39,647 bases of DNA from Bacteroidia bacterium (GCA_018679315.1 JAHHLF010000080.1:1-39647), one strand, 5' to 3'; shown: positions 16,206 to 24,655, numbered from the stretch's first letter. Translations and numbers: made by a program. Notes: generated by a model from the letters alone, not told the origin.

Positions 16206-16769
16206 TCAGGGTGCGTTTTGATCTTGTGGTTGAGGTTCATTTATATGTATCATGGCAAAGACTGCATAATTGATCATATCCAGATAATTGGCTTCAATTC
16301 CTTCACTGACCAGTGTCATTCCCTGGTTATCCTCTATCTGTTTTACCCGTAACAATTTCTGCAGGATGAGATCTGTCAGAGAACTGATACGCATATCGCG
16401 CCAGGCTTCCCCATAATCGTGGTTCTTATCCTCCATCAGGCCTTTGGCTGTATTTGTTTGTTTATCAAATAACTGTGCTGCCTCTTCAGTTTCAATATCC
16501 GGTTGTTCCGCTACGCCTAACTCCAGCTGAATCAAAGCCATGATGGAGTAGTTAATGATCCCCATAAATTCAGAAATTTCTCCTTCGTCAATGCGCCTTT
16601 CTGTTTTTTCCTGGAGACTGCGAATGCGTTGGGCCTTAATAAATATCTGATCCGTAAGCGATGGAAGCCTTAAAATACGCCAGGCGCTGCCATAGTCCTG
16701 CATCTTTTTTACAAAAAGCTCCCGACATTGGGCAATGACCGCATCGAATTGGGCGGAGGTATGATTCAT
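16206..16769 (-). CDS. DUF1599 protein with two tandem copies of the domain
   Basis: A 187-residue soluble protein from the ATG complementary to 16767-16769; a TTG at 16802 would add 11 residues. The sequence is an internal duplication. Copy 1 has YGSAWRILRLPSLTDQIFIK and copy 2 has YGEAWRDMRISSLTDLILQK, each followed by R-x-x-x-I-E/Q and an INYS/INYA helix. The Y-G-x-A-W-R and S-L-T-D signatures define DUF1599, a family I recall as linked by comparative genomics to nucleotide metabolism or modification; that is not verified here. It is the first gene of the operon ending in clpS and is divergent from folP. Confidence 0.85.
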   Translation of the reverse strand: MNHTSAQFDAVIAQCRELFVKKMQDYGSAWRILRLPSLTDQIFIKAQRIRSLQEKTERRIDEGEISEFMGIINYSIMALIQLELGVAEQPDIETEEAAQLFDKQTNTAKGLMEDKNHDYGEAWRDMRISSLTDLILQKLLRVKQIEDNQGMTLVSEGIEANYLDMINYAVFAMIHINEPQPQDQNAP

Positions 16770-16783
16770 TTGATCCTTCAAAT

Positions 16784-16812
16784 TTCCGTAAATTTCGCCC
16801 AAAAATACGGAA
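16784..16812. promoter_or_regulatory. Inverted repeat TTCCGTA-N15-TACGGAA before the DUF1599 operon
   Basis: Perfect 7-base arms (16784-16790 and 16806-16812) lie just upstream of the DUF1599 start codon. On the minus strand TATTTTTG (16807-16800) matches the TAnnTTTG -7 box and overlaps the distal arm. The repeat could be an operator or a leader hairpin; nothing more can be said. Confidence 0.35.
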
Positions 16813-16821
16813 CGGTCAAAG

Positions 16822-16850
16822 TTTGCGCCGGTATTTTACCCGTACCTTTC
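16822..16850 (+). promoter_or_regulatory. Possible folP-cdaA promoter
   Basis: TTTG at 16822-16825 is followed after 17 bases by TACCTTTC (16843-16850), one mismatch from TAnnTTTG, ending 31 bases before the folP ATG. Weak but correctly placed. Confidence 0.3.
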
Positions 16851-16881
16851 AAACACCTTCATTTTTGACGCATATAGCCTT

Positions 16882-17727
16882 ATGACACTTAATTGCCTTG
16901 GAAATCTTATCGATCTTTCTACGCCCCGCGTCATGGGGATACTGAACATTGCACCGGACTCCTTCCACGATGGGGGAAGATACTCTCAAGAAAGAAAATG
17001 GCTTGCCCAAGCTGGGAAAATGCTGGAAGACGGGGCCACCTTTATCGATGTTGGCGGATATAGCAGTCGGCCTGATGCTACTCATATTTCAACGGAAGAA
17101 GAGCTCAAGAGGGTTCTACCAGTTGTACAGTCGCTTATCACGCATTTTCCGGGAGTCATCATTTCCATAGATAGCTTTAGAAGTGAAGTGGCCCGGGTAG
17201 TTCTTGACATGGGGGTTGCTATCGTAAATGACATATCCGGTGGGCATGCCGATGCCAAAATGCTTGCATTAGCCAAAGAATATCAAGTCCCCTTGATCCT
17301 CATGCACATGAAGGGCACGCCCCAGACGATGCGCAAGATGACAGAATACGACAATTTGCTTGAGGAAGTCTTGTTATATTTTTCAGAGAGACTTGCCAAA
17401 GCACATGCACTGGGAATTAATGATATTGTCATAGATCCGGGATTTGGGTTTGCCAAAACGACGGAGCAGAATTTTGAGTTGCTCGATCAGCTGGGATTAT
17501 TTCAAACCCTTGAAGCACCTGTACTTGTTGGTGTAAGCAGAAAATCTATGATCTATAAAACCCTGGGGGAGTCTCCCAAAGAGGCATTGAACGGCACATC
17601 GGCGCTACATATGAGTGCCCTGGAAAGGGGTGCCAACATCTTAAGAGCGCACGATGTCAAAGAGGCCATGGATTGCATTACCCTGCACGAAAAATTGAAA
17701 AAGGGCGCTAAGCACAACCTAGCATGA
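16882..17727 (+). CDS. folP: Dihydropteroate synthase
   Basis: A 281-residue TIM-barrel enzyme that joins para-aminobenzoate to hydroxymethyl-dihydropterin diphosphate in folate synthesis. Motifs in order: GILNIAPDSFHDGG (19-32), DVGGYSSRPDA (56-66, sulfonamide-sensitivity loop), SIDSF near 96, NDISGG, LILMHMKGTPQTM, DPGFGFAKT and VGVSRKS, covering the pterin and pABA sites. Length and start are normal. It is the first gene of the folP-cdaA-DUF3667 run; the downstream cdaA begins 30 bases after its stop. The folP-cdaA adjacency is common in Bacteroidota. Confidence 0.96.
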   Translation: MTLNCLGNLIDLSTPRVMGILNIAPDSFHDGGRYSQERKWLAQAGKMLEDGATFIDVGGYSSRPDATHISTEEELKRVLPVVQSLITHFPGVIISIDSFRSEVARVVLDMGVAIVNDISGGHADAKMLALAKEYQVPLILMHMKGTPQTMRKMTEYDNLLEEVLLYFSERLAKAHALGINDIVIDPGFGFAKTTEQNFELLDQLGLFQTLEAPVLVGVSRKSMIYKTLGESPKEALNGTSALHMSALERGANILRAHDVKEAMDCITLHEKLKKGAKHNLA

Positions 17728-17757
17728 TTTTTTCTAATTTTACAAAAACACCCTAAG

Positions 17758-18540
17758 TTGGAATTTTTAGACTTCCTCGAATTTAAGGTAACCGACTTCA
17801 TTGATATCTTTCTTGTCGCCGTGTTGCTGTATTACATCTACAAATTAGTTCGGGGCACCGCGGCTATCAATATTTTTATTGGGATCGTTATCGTCTGGGG
17901 GTTTTGGAAACTGACCCAACTCTTGGATATGAAAATGATCAGCAGCATGGTAGGCGGTTTTATGTCTGTGGGGCTGATCGCCCTGATCATTGTTTTCCAG
18001 CAGGAGCTGCGTCAATTCCTATTGATGATAGGGACAACCAACCTTGATAAGAAAAAATTTGCAAAGCGTTTTAGTTTCATGAAACAAGAGGGGTTTGGAG
18101 TGGTTACCGATGTAGATGCCATACTTAAGGCTTCCGAAAAAATGGCGAAGAGCAAAACAGGTGCCATCCTGGTATTTAAGAAAAACAATTCCCTGGATAC
18201 GTTTAAAGCTACCGGCGATACGATGAATCTCGGAGTGAACGGACCCATCCTGGAGAGCATCTTTTTTAAGAATAGTCCTTTACATGACGGAGCGGCGATC
18301 ATTGAAGGAAATACGATCACAGCCACACGTGTCATCCTGCCAATTTCCAATGAACGCGCAATCCCCCTTCGTTATGGCTTACGTCATAGGGCAGCAGCAG
18401 GCATCACAGAGAAAACAGATGCTCTGGCTCTGGTCGTTAGCGAAGAGACCGGACAAATATCATACTTAAAAGGTGGTCAATTTGTACCTTTTAAAGATCT
18501 GGGCGCTCTTTCCGAAATGCTAAAAACAGAATTAGATTAA
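17758..18540 (+). CDS. cdaA: Diadenylate cyclase CdaA (c-di-AMP synthase)
   Basis: A 260-residue membrane-anchored DAC-domain enzyme making c-di-AMP from two ATP. Three TM helices occupy about residues 14-30, 36-52 and 64-80, then the DAC domain: D177-G178-A179 (LHDGAAII) and R209-H210-R211 (YGLRHRAA), both catalytic motifs intact. The start is a TTG at 17758; no ATG or GTG lies between it and the in-frame stop upstream, and the reading begins with the expected MEFLDFLEFKV N-terminus. Its TAA overlaps the next gene's ATG by one base (TAATG), so the DUF3667 protein is probably co-translated. No CdaR is encoded here. Confidence 0.94.
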   Translation: MEFLDFLEFKVTDFIDIFLVAVLLYYIYKLVRGTAAINIFIGIVIVWGFWKLTQLLDMKMISSMVGGFMSVGLIALIIVFQQELRQFLLMIGTTNLDKKKFAKRFSFMKQEGFGVVTDVDAILKASEKMAKSKTGAILVFKKNNSLDTFKATGDTMNLGVNGPILESIFFKNSPLHDGAAIIEGNTITATRVILPISNERAIPLRYGLRHRAAAGITEKTDALALVVSEETGQISYLKGGQFVPFKDLGALSEMLKTELD

Positions 18541-19373
18541 TGGAGTGTAAAAATTGTAAGAACCCTCTTTCCGACCTGGTATTCTATTGCGAAAAATGCG
18601 GGGCTAAAGTGATCAGAAACAGGCTTAACCTTAAAAATCTCTTTAGTTTTATAATTGAGTCCTACTTCAATATTGACAACTCATTCCTAAAAACGATCAT
18701 TTATCTATTTAAAGATCCCAGGGATGTGATACACGGCTATATCACAGGCTTGCGCAAGAAGTATATGAATCCCATTGCCTTTATGACCATTGCCATCACA
18801 CTATCGGGGTTCCTGGTCATTCTCATACAGCAAAAAATGGGTGATCTGGATCTTTCCCTGTTCAATGCCGGGGCCAATCAGGAGGGTGTTCAGAATTTCA
18901 ATCAAAAGGTCTTGGCCTTTACAAACGAATACTCTTCCTTGCTTTATTTATTATTCATACCGGTTTTTGCATTTGCAGGCTGGCTAACTTTTAATAAGAA
19001 TGGGTACAACCTGACAGAATATACAGTCGTCATCACTTATGCCCAGGCCCAATTCAGCTTACTTACCTTCCCATTTTCCGTGGCTATTTTATATTTCGCG
19101 CCTCAGAGTTATTTGATGTGGTCTTTGGTATTTTCCTTCTTCATGGTTGCTTTGATAATCTATATTATACAAATGCTAAATCGCTACGATTGGGGGAGTT
19201 TTATAGCCAGGATGATCGCCTTTTTAGGCCTGTTGATAGTTGGCTATATAGGCCTTATTATCATTATTTATATTCTGCTTTTTGCAACCGGCACGATTAC
19301 CCTGGAGGATTTCAAGAACATGAATCAAGCCACTTCTTCTGCCATAAACTGGGCCTCGTATAATTTAGTGTAA
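18540..19373 (+). CDS. DUF3667 zinc-ribbon membrane protein
   Basis: A 277-residue protein. An N-terminal zinc ribbon (C3, C6, C18, C21: CKNC...CEKC) is followed by a conserved amphipathic stretch (FNIDNSFLKTIIYLFKDP, then Y-I-x-G-x-R-K-K-Y-x-N-P) that matches DUF3667. About five hydrophobic segments follow (roughly 80-98, 135-152, 160-182, 187-212 and 220-246). Function is unknown. It overlaps cdaA by one base, suggesting linked expression with c-di-AMP synthesis, and its last 49 bases overlap the 3' end of the convergent ABC transporter gene. Confidence 0.78.
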   Translation: MECKNCKNPLSDLVFYCEKCGAKVIRNRLNLKNLFSFIIESYFNIDNSFLKTIIYLFKDPRDVIHGYITGLRKKYMNPIAFMTIAITLSGFLVILIQQKMGDLDLSLFNAGANQEGVQNFNQKVLAFTNEYSSLLYLLFIPVFAFAGWLTFNKNGYNLTEYTVVITYAQAQFSLLTFPFSVAILYFAPQSYLMWSLVFSFFMVALIIYIIQMLNRYDWGSFIARMIAFLGLLIVGYIGLIIIIYILLFATGTITLEDFKNMNQATSSAINWASYNLV

Positions 19374-21091
19374 TAGCCCCCTTGTTTGAGAAGTTCATGA
19401 TGGGTTCCGGTCTCTACGATCTTTCCGGCATCCATAACGAGTATCTTATCTGCTTTTTTAATAGTAGCGAGTCTGTGCGCAATAATAATGGAAGTTCGGC
19501 CTTTAGTGATCTGTTCCGTGGCCTGTTGGATGAGCCGCTCAGAATAACTATCCACAGAGGAAGTGGCTTCATCAAGCACCAGGATGCTCGGATTACTAAC
19601 GTAGGCGCGCAAGAAGGCAATGAGTTGTCTTTGGCCACTTGAAAGCATAATGCCGCGTTCCTTTACATTGTAAGCATATCCGCCCGGAAGGCTTTCAATG
19701 AACTCATCTACACCGATTTGTTTTGCCGCTTCAACAATATGCTCCCGGGTGATATCAGGATTTCTGAGGGATATATTATTCTCGATGGTATCCGCAAATA
19801 GAAAGACATCTTGCAATACAACGGCGATCCTTTTTCGGAGTGAGGCCAGAGTATAATCCTGGATCGGGATACCGTCTATTCGTATAGATCCTGAGTTGAT
19901 CTCATAGAATCGGTTTAAGAGGTTTATGATGGTAGATTTGCCTGCCCCTGTCGCACCTACAATTGCTACCGTCTCACCGGCTGTGGCCTTAAAGCTGACC
20001 CCATGAAGTACTTCCTCTTCCTTAATATAACCGAATCTCACCTGATCAAATTCTATATTACCTCTCACATCCTCGCGTACCAGCTCGCCGGTATCAGCAA
20101 TATTGCTTTCTGTATCAAGGATCTTAAAGACCCGGTTGGCCGCTACCATGCCCATTTGGAGCGTATTAAATTTATCTGCGATTTGCCTAAGCGGACGAAA
20201 AAGCATTCCTGATAGCAGAATGAAGGCAAAAATAGTCCCGTACTCTTCGGTTTCCACCTGGGTTACATTTTGTAACCCGCCATACCAAACGATTAAACCT
20301 ATGGTAATGGAGGACACAATATCGGCAATTGGAAAGAAGAAGGAATTGTACCAAACTGTTTTGAGCCAGGCATTCTGATGCTTGGCATTTATCTGTCGGA
20401 ATTTTTCGCTTTCCAGAGATTCACGCGTAAATAACTGGACGATCTTCATTCCGCCGATGCGTTCCTGGACAAATGAATTTAAGCTCGAAACCTGGGCCCT
20501 TACTTCAATAAACGCTTTTTTCATGGCCTGCTGAAACACACGTGTGGCATACAGGATCACAGGCATGATCGCAAATACAATAAGTGCTAATCGCCAGTTG
20601 ATCACCAGCATGACCGCAGCCACGACAAGCATTTTTAAGAGATCGGCAACAATCACAAAAAAGCCCTGGGAAAATATTTCGCCTATACGTTGCATATCGG
20701 CAACAGATCGGGTAACCAATACCCCAATTGAGGAATTGTCGAAATATTTCATTTTAAAGCCCATCATCTGATCAAAAAGTTTGATCCGTATATCTTTGAT
20801 CACAGACTCGCCCAACCAGTTCGCGAAATAGGTAAAACACAATTGGCAAACAACCTGGGCAAACAAAACCCCTCCAAGGGCCAGAGTCAGAAACCAGAGT
20901 CTATCTGCATCCGATTTTTTGATGGCCCCATCTATGATGTCCCCAACGATCAAGGGTGTTAATACGGCAAAACCAGACAAAAGGATGGCCGCAAGGGCAA
21001 CCCCAAAGAAAGTTGGGCGATAAGGCCTGGTATAGGCCAAAACGCGCTTAAAAAGTGTAAAATCAAAGGCTTTACCGATCTCCTGATCCAT
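19325..21091 (-). CDS. ABC exporter, MsbA/multidrug half-transporter type
   Basis: A 588-residue fused membrane-ATPase half-transporter. Six TM helices lie in residues 25-310. The ATPase domain has Walker A GATGAGKST (379-387), Q-loop near 427, signature LSSGQ (483-487), Walker B ILVLDE (503-508) and the H-loop in IIAHRLAT. It should act as a homodimer exporting lipids or drugs across the inner membrane; MsbA-like lipid A flipping is possible but not provable here. The start overlaps the 3' end of truA by 20 bases, so the two are coupled. Its 3' end overlaps the convergent DUF3667 gene by 49 bases, coding on both strands. Confidence 0.92.
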   Translation of the reverse strand: MDQEIGKAFDFTLFKRVLAYTRPYRPTFFGVALAAILLSGFAVLTPLIVGDIIDGAIKKSDADRLWFLTLALGGVLFAQVVCQLCFTYFANWLGESVIKDIRIKLFDQMMGFKMKYFDNSSIGVLVTRSVADMQRIGEIFSQGFFVIVADLLKMLVVAAVMLVINWRLALIVFAIMPVILYATRVFQQAMKKAFIEVRAQVSSLNSFVQERIGGMKIVQLFTRESLESEKFRQINAKHQNAWLKTVWYNSFFFPIADIVSSITIGLIVWYGGLQNVTQVETEEYGTIFAFILLSGMLFRPLRQIADKFNTLQMGMVAANRVFKILDTESNIADTGELVREDVRGNIEFDQVRFGYIKEEEVLHGVSFKATAGETVAIVGATGAGKSTIINLLNRFYEINSGSIRIDGIPIQDYTLASLRKRIAVVLQDVFLFADTIENNISLRNPDITREHIVEAAKQIGVDEFIESLPGGYAYNVKERGIMLSSGQRQLIAFLRAYVSNPSILVLDEATSSVDSYSERLIQQATEQITKGRTSIIIAHRLATIKKADKILVMDAGKIVETGTHHELLKQGGYYTKLYEAQFMAEEVA

Positions 21092-21836
21092 GGATTTCCA
21101 GCAGGTTTTCCGGGTATGATATATCCACCAAATATAGTCCTTTTGCAGGGACTGAAGGTCCGGCTTCGCTGCGCTTTCCCGAATTTATAATAGTCTTAAC
21201 ATCTTCAGGCGTCCATTTACCTGTTCCAACCTGTAGCAAAGTGCCAACTATCGCACGAACCATATTACGCAAAAATCTGTCTGCAGTGATCCGGAATACG
21301 AGTCGGTCTCCCTCCCACACCCAACGTGCCAGTTTAATATCGCATATGTAGGTTTTGACATCTGTATTGGACTTGGAAAAACATTTAAAATTTGCCTTGC
21401 CTAACAATACCTCTGCGGCCTGGTTCATCATATCCACATCTAAAGAGTGGCGCACATAATAAGCTGAATGTTGATGAAAAGGATCCTTTTGCTGCACAAC
21501 CACATACTCATAGGTTCGCTCAACGGCATCGAAGCGCGCATGTGCCTCCTCGGTTACCTGATAAATCCTTTTTATAGAAATGTCTTTGGGTAAGTAGCTA
21601 TTAAGTCTGTGGCGGAATTCCTGGCTATTCAATGCATTGTTCAGATCGAAATGAGCTACCATATGCCTGGCATGTACCCCTGTATCTGTGCGGCCGGCCG
21701 CAACAAGGGAAACAGGGTTTCCATATAATAATGAAAATGCGTCTTCCATGACTTCCTGAACACTAATTGCATTAGGTTGTCGCTGCCAGCCGTGATAAGG
21801 CGTTCCTTCATATGCAAATTCAACAAAGTATCTCAA
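21072..21836 (-). CDS. truA: tRNA pseudouridine(38-40) synthase TruA
   Basis: A 254-residue enzyme isomerising uridines in the tRNA anticodon arm. The catalytic Asp is D51 in AAGRTDTGVHA. Other TruA marks are YHGWQRQP near 14-21, FDAVERTYEY, and FLRNMVRAIVGTLLQVG near residue 188. The length is normal. A TATATTTG -7 box on the minus strand (21867-21860) lies 24 bases upstream. It is followed by the overlapping ABC exporter gene. Confidence 0.96.
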   Translation of the reverse strand: MRYFVEFAYEGTPYHGWQRQPNAISVQEVMEDAFSLLYGNPVSLVAAGRTDTGVHARHMVAHFDLNNALNSQEFRHRLNSYLPKDISIKRIYQVTEEAHARFDAVERTYEYVVVQQKDPFHQHSAYYVRHSLDVDMMNQAAEVLLGKANFKCFSKSNTDVKTYICDIKLARWVWEGDRLVFRITADRFLRNMVRAIVGTLLQVGTGKWTPEDVKTIINSGKRSEAGPSVPAKGLYLVDISYPENLLEIHGSGDR

Positions 21837-21846
21837 GGCTAAATGC

Positions 21847-21854
21847 TACTTTTG
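21847..21854 (+). promoter_or_regulatory. Possible -7 box of the phosphodiesterase gene
   Basis: TACTTTTG fits TAnnTTTG on the plus strand, 53 bases before the start at 21908. No -33 TTG is visible. It lies almost back to back with the truA -7 box. Confidence 0.35.
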
Positions 21855-21859
21855 TTCTG

Positions 21860-21867
21860 CAAATATA
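21860..21867 (-). promoter_or_regulatory. -7 box of truA-ABC exporter
   Basis: On the minus strand TATATTTG (followed by C) is a perfect TAnnTTTG match, ending 23 bases before the truA ATG. It is the same octamer as at the TetR and YeeE promoters. Confidence 0.45.
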
Positions 21868-21907
21868 TCCGTTTCCCAATACAGACGGTTCACGCTAAAT
21901 TCAGAAC

Positions 21908-22414
21908 TTGACACGAATCCTGTTACTTTCCGATACACACGGCCATATGGATGAAGCCATTTTAAAATATGCCGAAGCAGCAGATGAGATCTGGCATGCA
22001 GGAGATATCGGAAGTTTATCGGTAACAGATCAGCTTGCCACAGTAAAACCTTTAAAAGCAGTTTATGGAAATATAGACGACGCTCTGGTGCGTGGTGAAT
22101 TCCCTCTGGATCTTCGTTTTCGTTGTGAAGATGTAGACGTTTGGATCACTCATATTGGTGGATATCCAGGTAGATACAGTCAGCATGTACGTGAACTGAT
22201 CCGGGAAAATCCCCCCAAGCTATTCATCTGCGGGCATTCCCATATCTTGAAGGTAATGAACGATGCCAAGCTAGGCTTGCTTCATATGAATCCAGGGGCT
22301 TGTGGCAGACTGGGTCTGCATTCTGTACGAACAATGCTTAGGTTTGTCATTGACGGTCAGGACATCAAGGATCTGGAAGTGATTGAGCTAGGAAATCGAT
22401 CAAAGGGCAAGTAA
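21908..22414 (+). CDS. YfcE/MJ0936-type metallophosphodiesterase
   Basis: A 168-residue calcineurin-like phosphoesterase. Metal-binding motifs are D9-T-H11 (LLLSDTHGH), AGDIGS near residue 38, YGNIDD near 57, and ICGHSHILK with HMNPGACG toward the end, as in the YfcE family of small bacterial phosphodiesterases. The start is TTG at 21908; the reading begins MTRILLLSDTHG, the usual N-terminus, so the start is credible. Substrate unknown. It faces a DUF4293 gene and the two share the hairpin terminator at 22415-22442. Confidence 0.88.
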   Translation: MTRILLLSDTHGHMDEAILKYAEAADEIWHAGDIGSLSVTDQLATVKPLKAVYGNIDDALVRGEFPLDLRFRCEDVDVWITHIGGYPGRYSQHVRELIRENPPKLFICGHSHILKVMNDAKLGLLHMNPGACGRLGLHSVRTMLRFVIDGQDIKDLEVIELGNRSKGK

Positions 22415-22442
22415 AAATCCCGACTGAAAACAGCCGGGATTT
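22415..22442. terminator. Bidirectional hairpin terminator
   Basis: Arms AAATCCCG (22415-22422) and CGGGATTT (22435-22442), with an inner CTG-AAAA-CAG stem and one mismatch. It sits immediately after the plus-strand stop and before the minus-strand gene end. The symmetric A/T flanks can serve both strands. Confidence 0.6.
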
Positions 22443-22469
22443 ACACACTAATAGTACTAAGATGTTAGG

Positions 22470-22877
22470 TCATCGCAATCGATCCACAGATTTTACGAGA
22501 TCTTCATCCTTTTTAATGGCTTTGTTCGCCAAAACCAAAAAAACGATAGAAAGAATCGGAATCAGCATCCCAATACCCTTCTCAGAAAGCGCTGCTTCTC
22601 CGGATAGATTTAGGGATCTAAATACGAATACTCCTAGTAAAATAAGGTTGAGGAACAGGTTTAGCCTGTTCAGTATAAATTGTTTTTTTCTGTTTTTAAA
22701 AGACAGCAAGGCATATAGTGCTAAAACCGCTATGGCTAAAAAGAAAAATTTGATCCATGGGTGGTCGTAAGCAAATAACTCAGTCTCGCCGGTTTTCCAT
22801 AGAGGTGCCCAGACCGGAAGTAACCCGGCCATAATAGAAATGATCAGCAGATATATTGATTGAATACGTTGAATCAT
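22470..22877 (-). CDS. DUF4293 four-helix membrane protein
   Basis: A 135-residue protein from the ATG complementary to 22875-22877. A longer reading to 23045 would consume the rho leader and lacks family character. It begins MIQRIQSIYLL, the conserved DUF4293 start, and has four TM segments (about 7-23, 43-61, 70-88 and 103-121). Function is unknown. The gene is divergent from rho, a usual arrangement in Flavobacteriia. A minus-strand TATTTTTG (22907-22900) could be its -7 box. Confidence 0.85.
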   Translation of the reverse strand: MIQRIQSIYLLIISIMAGLLPVWAPLWKTGETELFAYDHPWIKFFFLAIAVLALYALLSFKNRKKQFILNRLNLFLNLILLGVFVFRSLNLSGEAALSEKGIGMLIPILSIVFLVLANKAIKKDEDLVKSVDRLR

Positions 22878-22899
22878 GACACTAAAGCTTAGCAGGAGG

Positions 22900-22907
22900 C
22901 AAAAATA
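22900..22907 (-). promoter_or_regulatory. Possible -7 box of the DUF4293 gene
   Basis: On the minus strand TATTTTTG matches TAnnTTTG and ends 22 bases before the start codon. The -33 region has no TTG. Confidence 0.35.
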
Positions 22908-23068
22908 CGTGTCTTTTTTAAGAATATTCCCCGAGAACTCTAAAATAATTCGTAATATTGCGACGTTATTAGTTATAGCTCTTACCGCTAGGGATATAGA
23001 TTCTTCAAAAATCCCAATAACGCAGACTTCATTTTTATTCAACAAGCGTATAATTCATACCGTATTTC

Positions 23069-24655
23069 ATGTTTGAAATTTCAGACTTAAAAGCAAAGAA
23101 GTTACCTGAACTTCAAGATATTGCAAAAGACCTAAACGTACCTAAGTTTAAGTCGCTAAAGAAACTAGATCTGGTTTATCAGATTTTGGATGTGCAAGCA
23201 AGCAATCCAAAGGCCGTTCAAGAAACTGTTAAAGCCACAGATCCGGCCCCTCCAAAAGAGCGAAAAGCTCCCAGAAAACAAGCCCCAAAGCAACAAGCAC
23301 CGAGACAACAAGCACCGTCTGAGCAAAAGGGCAAAAAGGAGGAATCGAATCGACAAAGACAGGAAGACAGACGTACTTCGCAACCGGTAAACGGTCAGCA
23401 AAGAAAAGAACAACCAAAACAGCAGCACCAATCCAATAAACCTCCTCATAAGAAAGGCCCGCACAAAGGAGGCCAGGAGAGGAAAAGCAGCAATTTTGAT
23501 AAAGAACTCAAGAATAAGTACAAACAACCCGAGTACGAATTTGACAGCATCATTGAAAGTGAAGGCGTGTTGGATATCATGTCGGATGGTTATGGATTCT
23601 TAAGATCTTCGGATTACAATTACCTATCCTCCCCGGATGATATCTATGTATCGCAATCACAGATCCGTTTGTTTGGACTAAAAACCGGTGATACGGTATT
23701 AGGTAACGTGCGACCCCCAAAGGAAGGAGAAAAATATTTCCCCTTGATCAAAGTAAACAAGATCAATGGATTGGACCCTCAAGTGGTTCGAGACCGGGTT
23801 GCTTTTGAGCATTTAACCCCGCTCTTTCCATCGGAAAAATTCAATTTAGCCGAACGGCAGAGTAGTATTTCTACACGAATTATCGATCTCTTTTCGCCAA
23901 TTGGTAAAGGGCAACGGGGAATGATCGTTTCTCAGCCTAAGACGGGAAAGACAATGCTTCTGAAAGATATCGCCAACGCAATTGCAGCGAATCATCCTGA
24001 AGTATATCAGATCATCTTATTAATTGATGAACGCCCGGAAGAAGTTACCGATATGCAGCGCAATGTAAGCGGGGAAGTTGTGGCTTCTACCTTCGATAAA
24101 GAGGCGACCGATCATGTGCGTGTTGCTAATATTGTTTTAGAGAAAGCTAAGCGACTTGTAGAATGCGGGCATGATGTAGTGATCCTCCTGGATTCGATCA
24201 CAAGGCTGGCACGTGCTTATAATACGGTTCAACCTGCATCTGGGAAAGTTCTCAGTGGGGGTGTGGATGCAAATGCACTTCATAAGCCTAAAAGATTCTT
24301 TGGTGCCGCTCGGAATATTGAAAATGGCGGATCCCTTTCCATTATTGCTACGGCATTGACAGAAACCGGATCTAAAATGGACGAAGTGATCTTTGAGGAA
24401 TTCAAGGGTACCGGTAACATGGAATTACAACTAGACAGAAGGATCAGTAACAGAAGGATCTTCCCGGCTATTGACCTTGTTTCTTCTTCTACGCGTAGAG
24501 ATGATCTCTTACTTGATGAGAATTCTATACAGCGTATGTGGATCATGCGTAAGTACCTTGCAGACATGAACCCGGTTGAAGCCATGGAGTTCATTGAACA
24601 GCGCATAAAACAGACTAAAAATAATGAAGAGTTCCTGTTGACCATGAGTCAGTAA
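23069..24655 (+). CDS. rho: Transcription termination factor Rho with long disordered insert
   Basis: A 528-residue Rho, about 110 longer than E. coli Rho (419). Residues 1-42 are the Rho_N helical domain (LKAKKLPELQDIAKDLNVPK). Residues ~45-155 are a low-complexity Q/K/R/P/S insert. The RNA-binding cold-shock-like domain follows (EGVLDIMSDGYGFLRS ... DDIYVSQSQIR). The RecA-type motor has Walker A QPKTGKT (K294), a DERPEE segment, and Walker B VVILLDS with RLARAYN. It terminates untranslated transcripts as a hexamer. Bacteroidota Rho inserts are known to be disordered and, in Bacteroides, to drive condensate formation. The gene is followed by an intrinsic terminator. Confidence 0.96.
   Translation: MFEISDLKAKKLPELQDIAKDLNVPKFKSLKKLDLVYQILDVQASNPKAVQETVKATDPAPPKERKAPRKQAPKQQAPRQQAPSEQKGKKEESNRQRQEDRRTSQPVNGQQRKEQPKQQHQSNKPPHKKGPHKGGQERKSSNFDKELKNKYKQPEYEFDSIIESEGVLDIMSDGYGFLRSSDYNYLSSPDDIYVSQSQIRLFGLKTGDTVLGNVRPPKEGEKYFPLIKVNKINGLDPQVVRDRVAFEHLTPLFPSEKFNLAERQSSISTRIIDLFSPIGKGQRGMIVSQPKTGKTMLLKDIANAIAANHPEVYQIILLIDERPEEVTDMQRNVSGEVVASTFDKEATDHVRVANIVLEKAKRLVECGHDVVILLDSITRLARAYNTVQPASGKVLSGGVDANALHKPKRFFGAARNIENGGSLSIIATALTETGSKMDEVIFEEFKGTGNMELQLDRRISNRRIFPAIDLVSSSTRRDDLLLDENSIQRMWIMRKYLADMNPVEAMEFIEQRIKQTKNNEEFLLTMSQ

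Noticed and set aside
22878..23045. N-terminal extension of the DUF4293 protein
   Set aside because: The extra residues lack the family start (MIQRIQ) and would occupy the whole divergent promoter region with rho.
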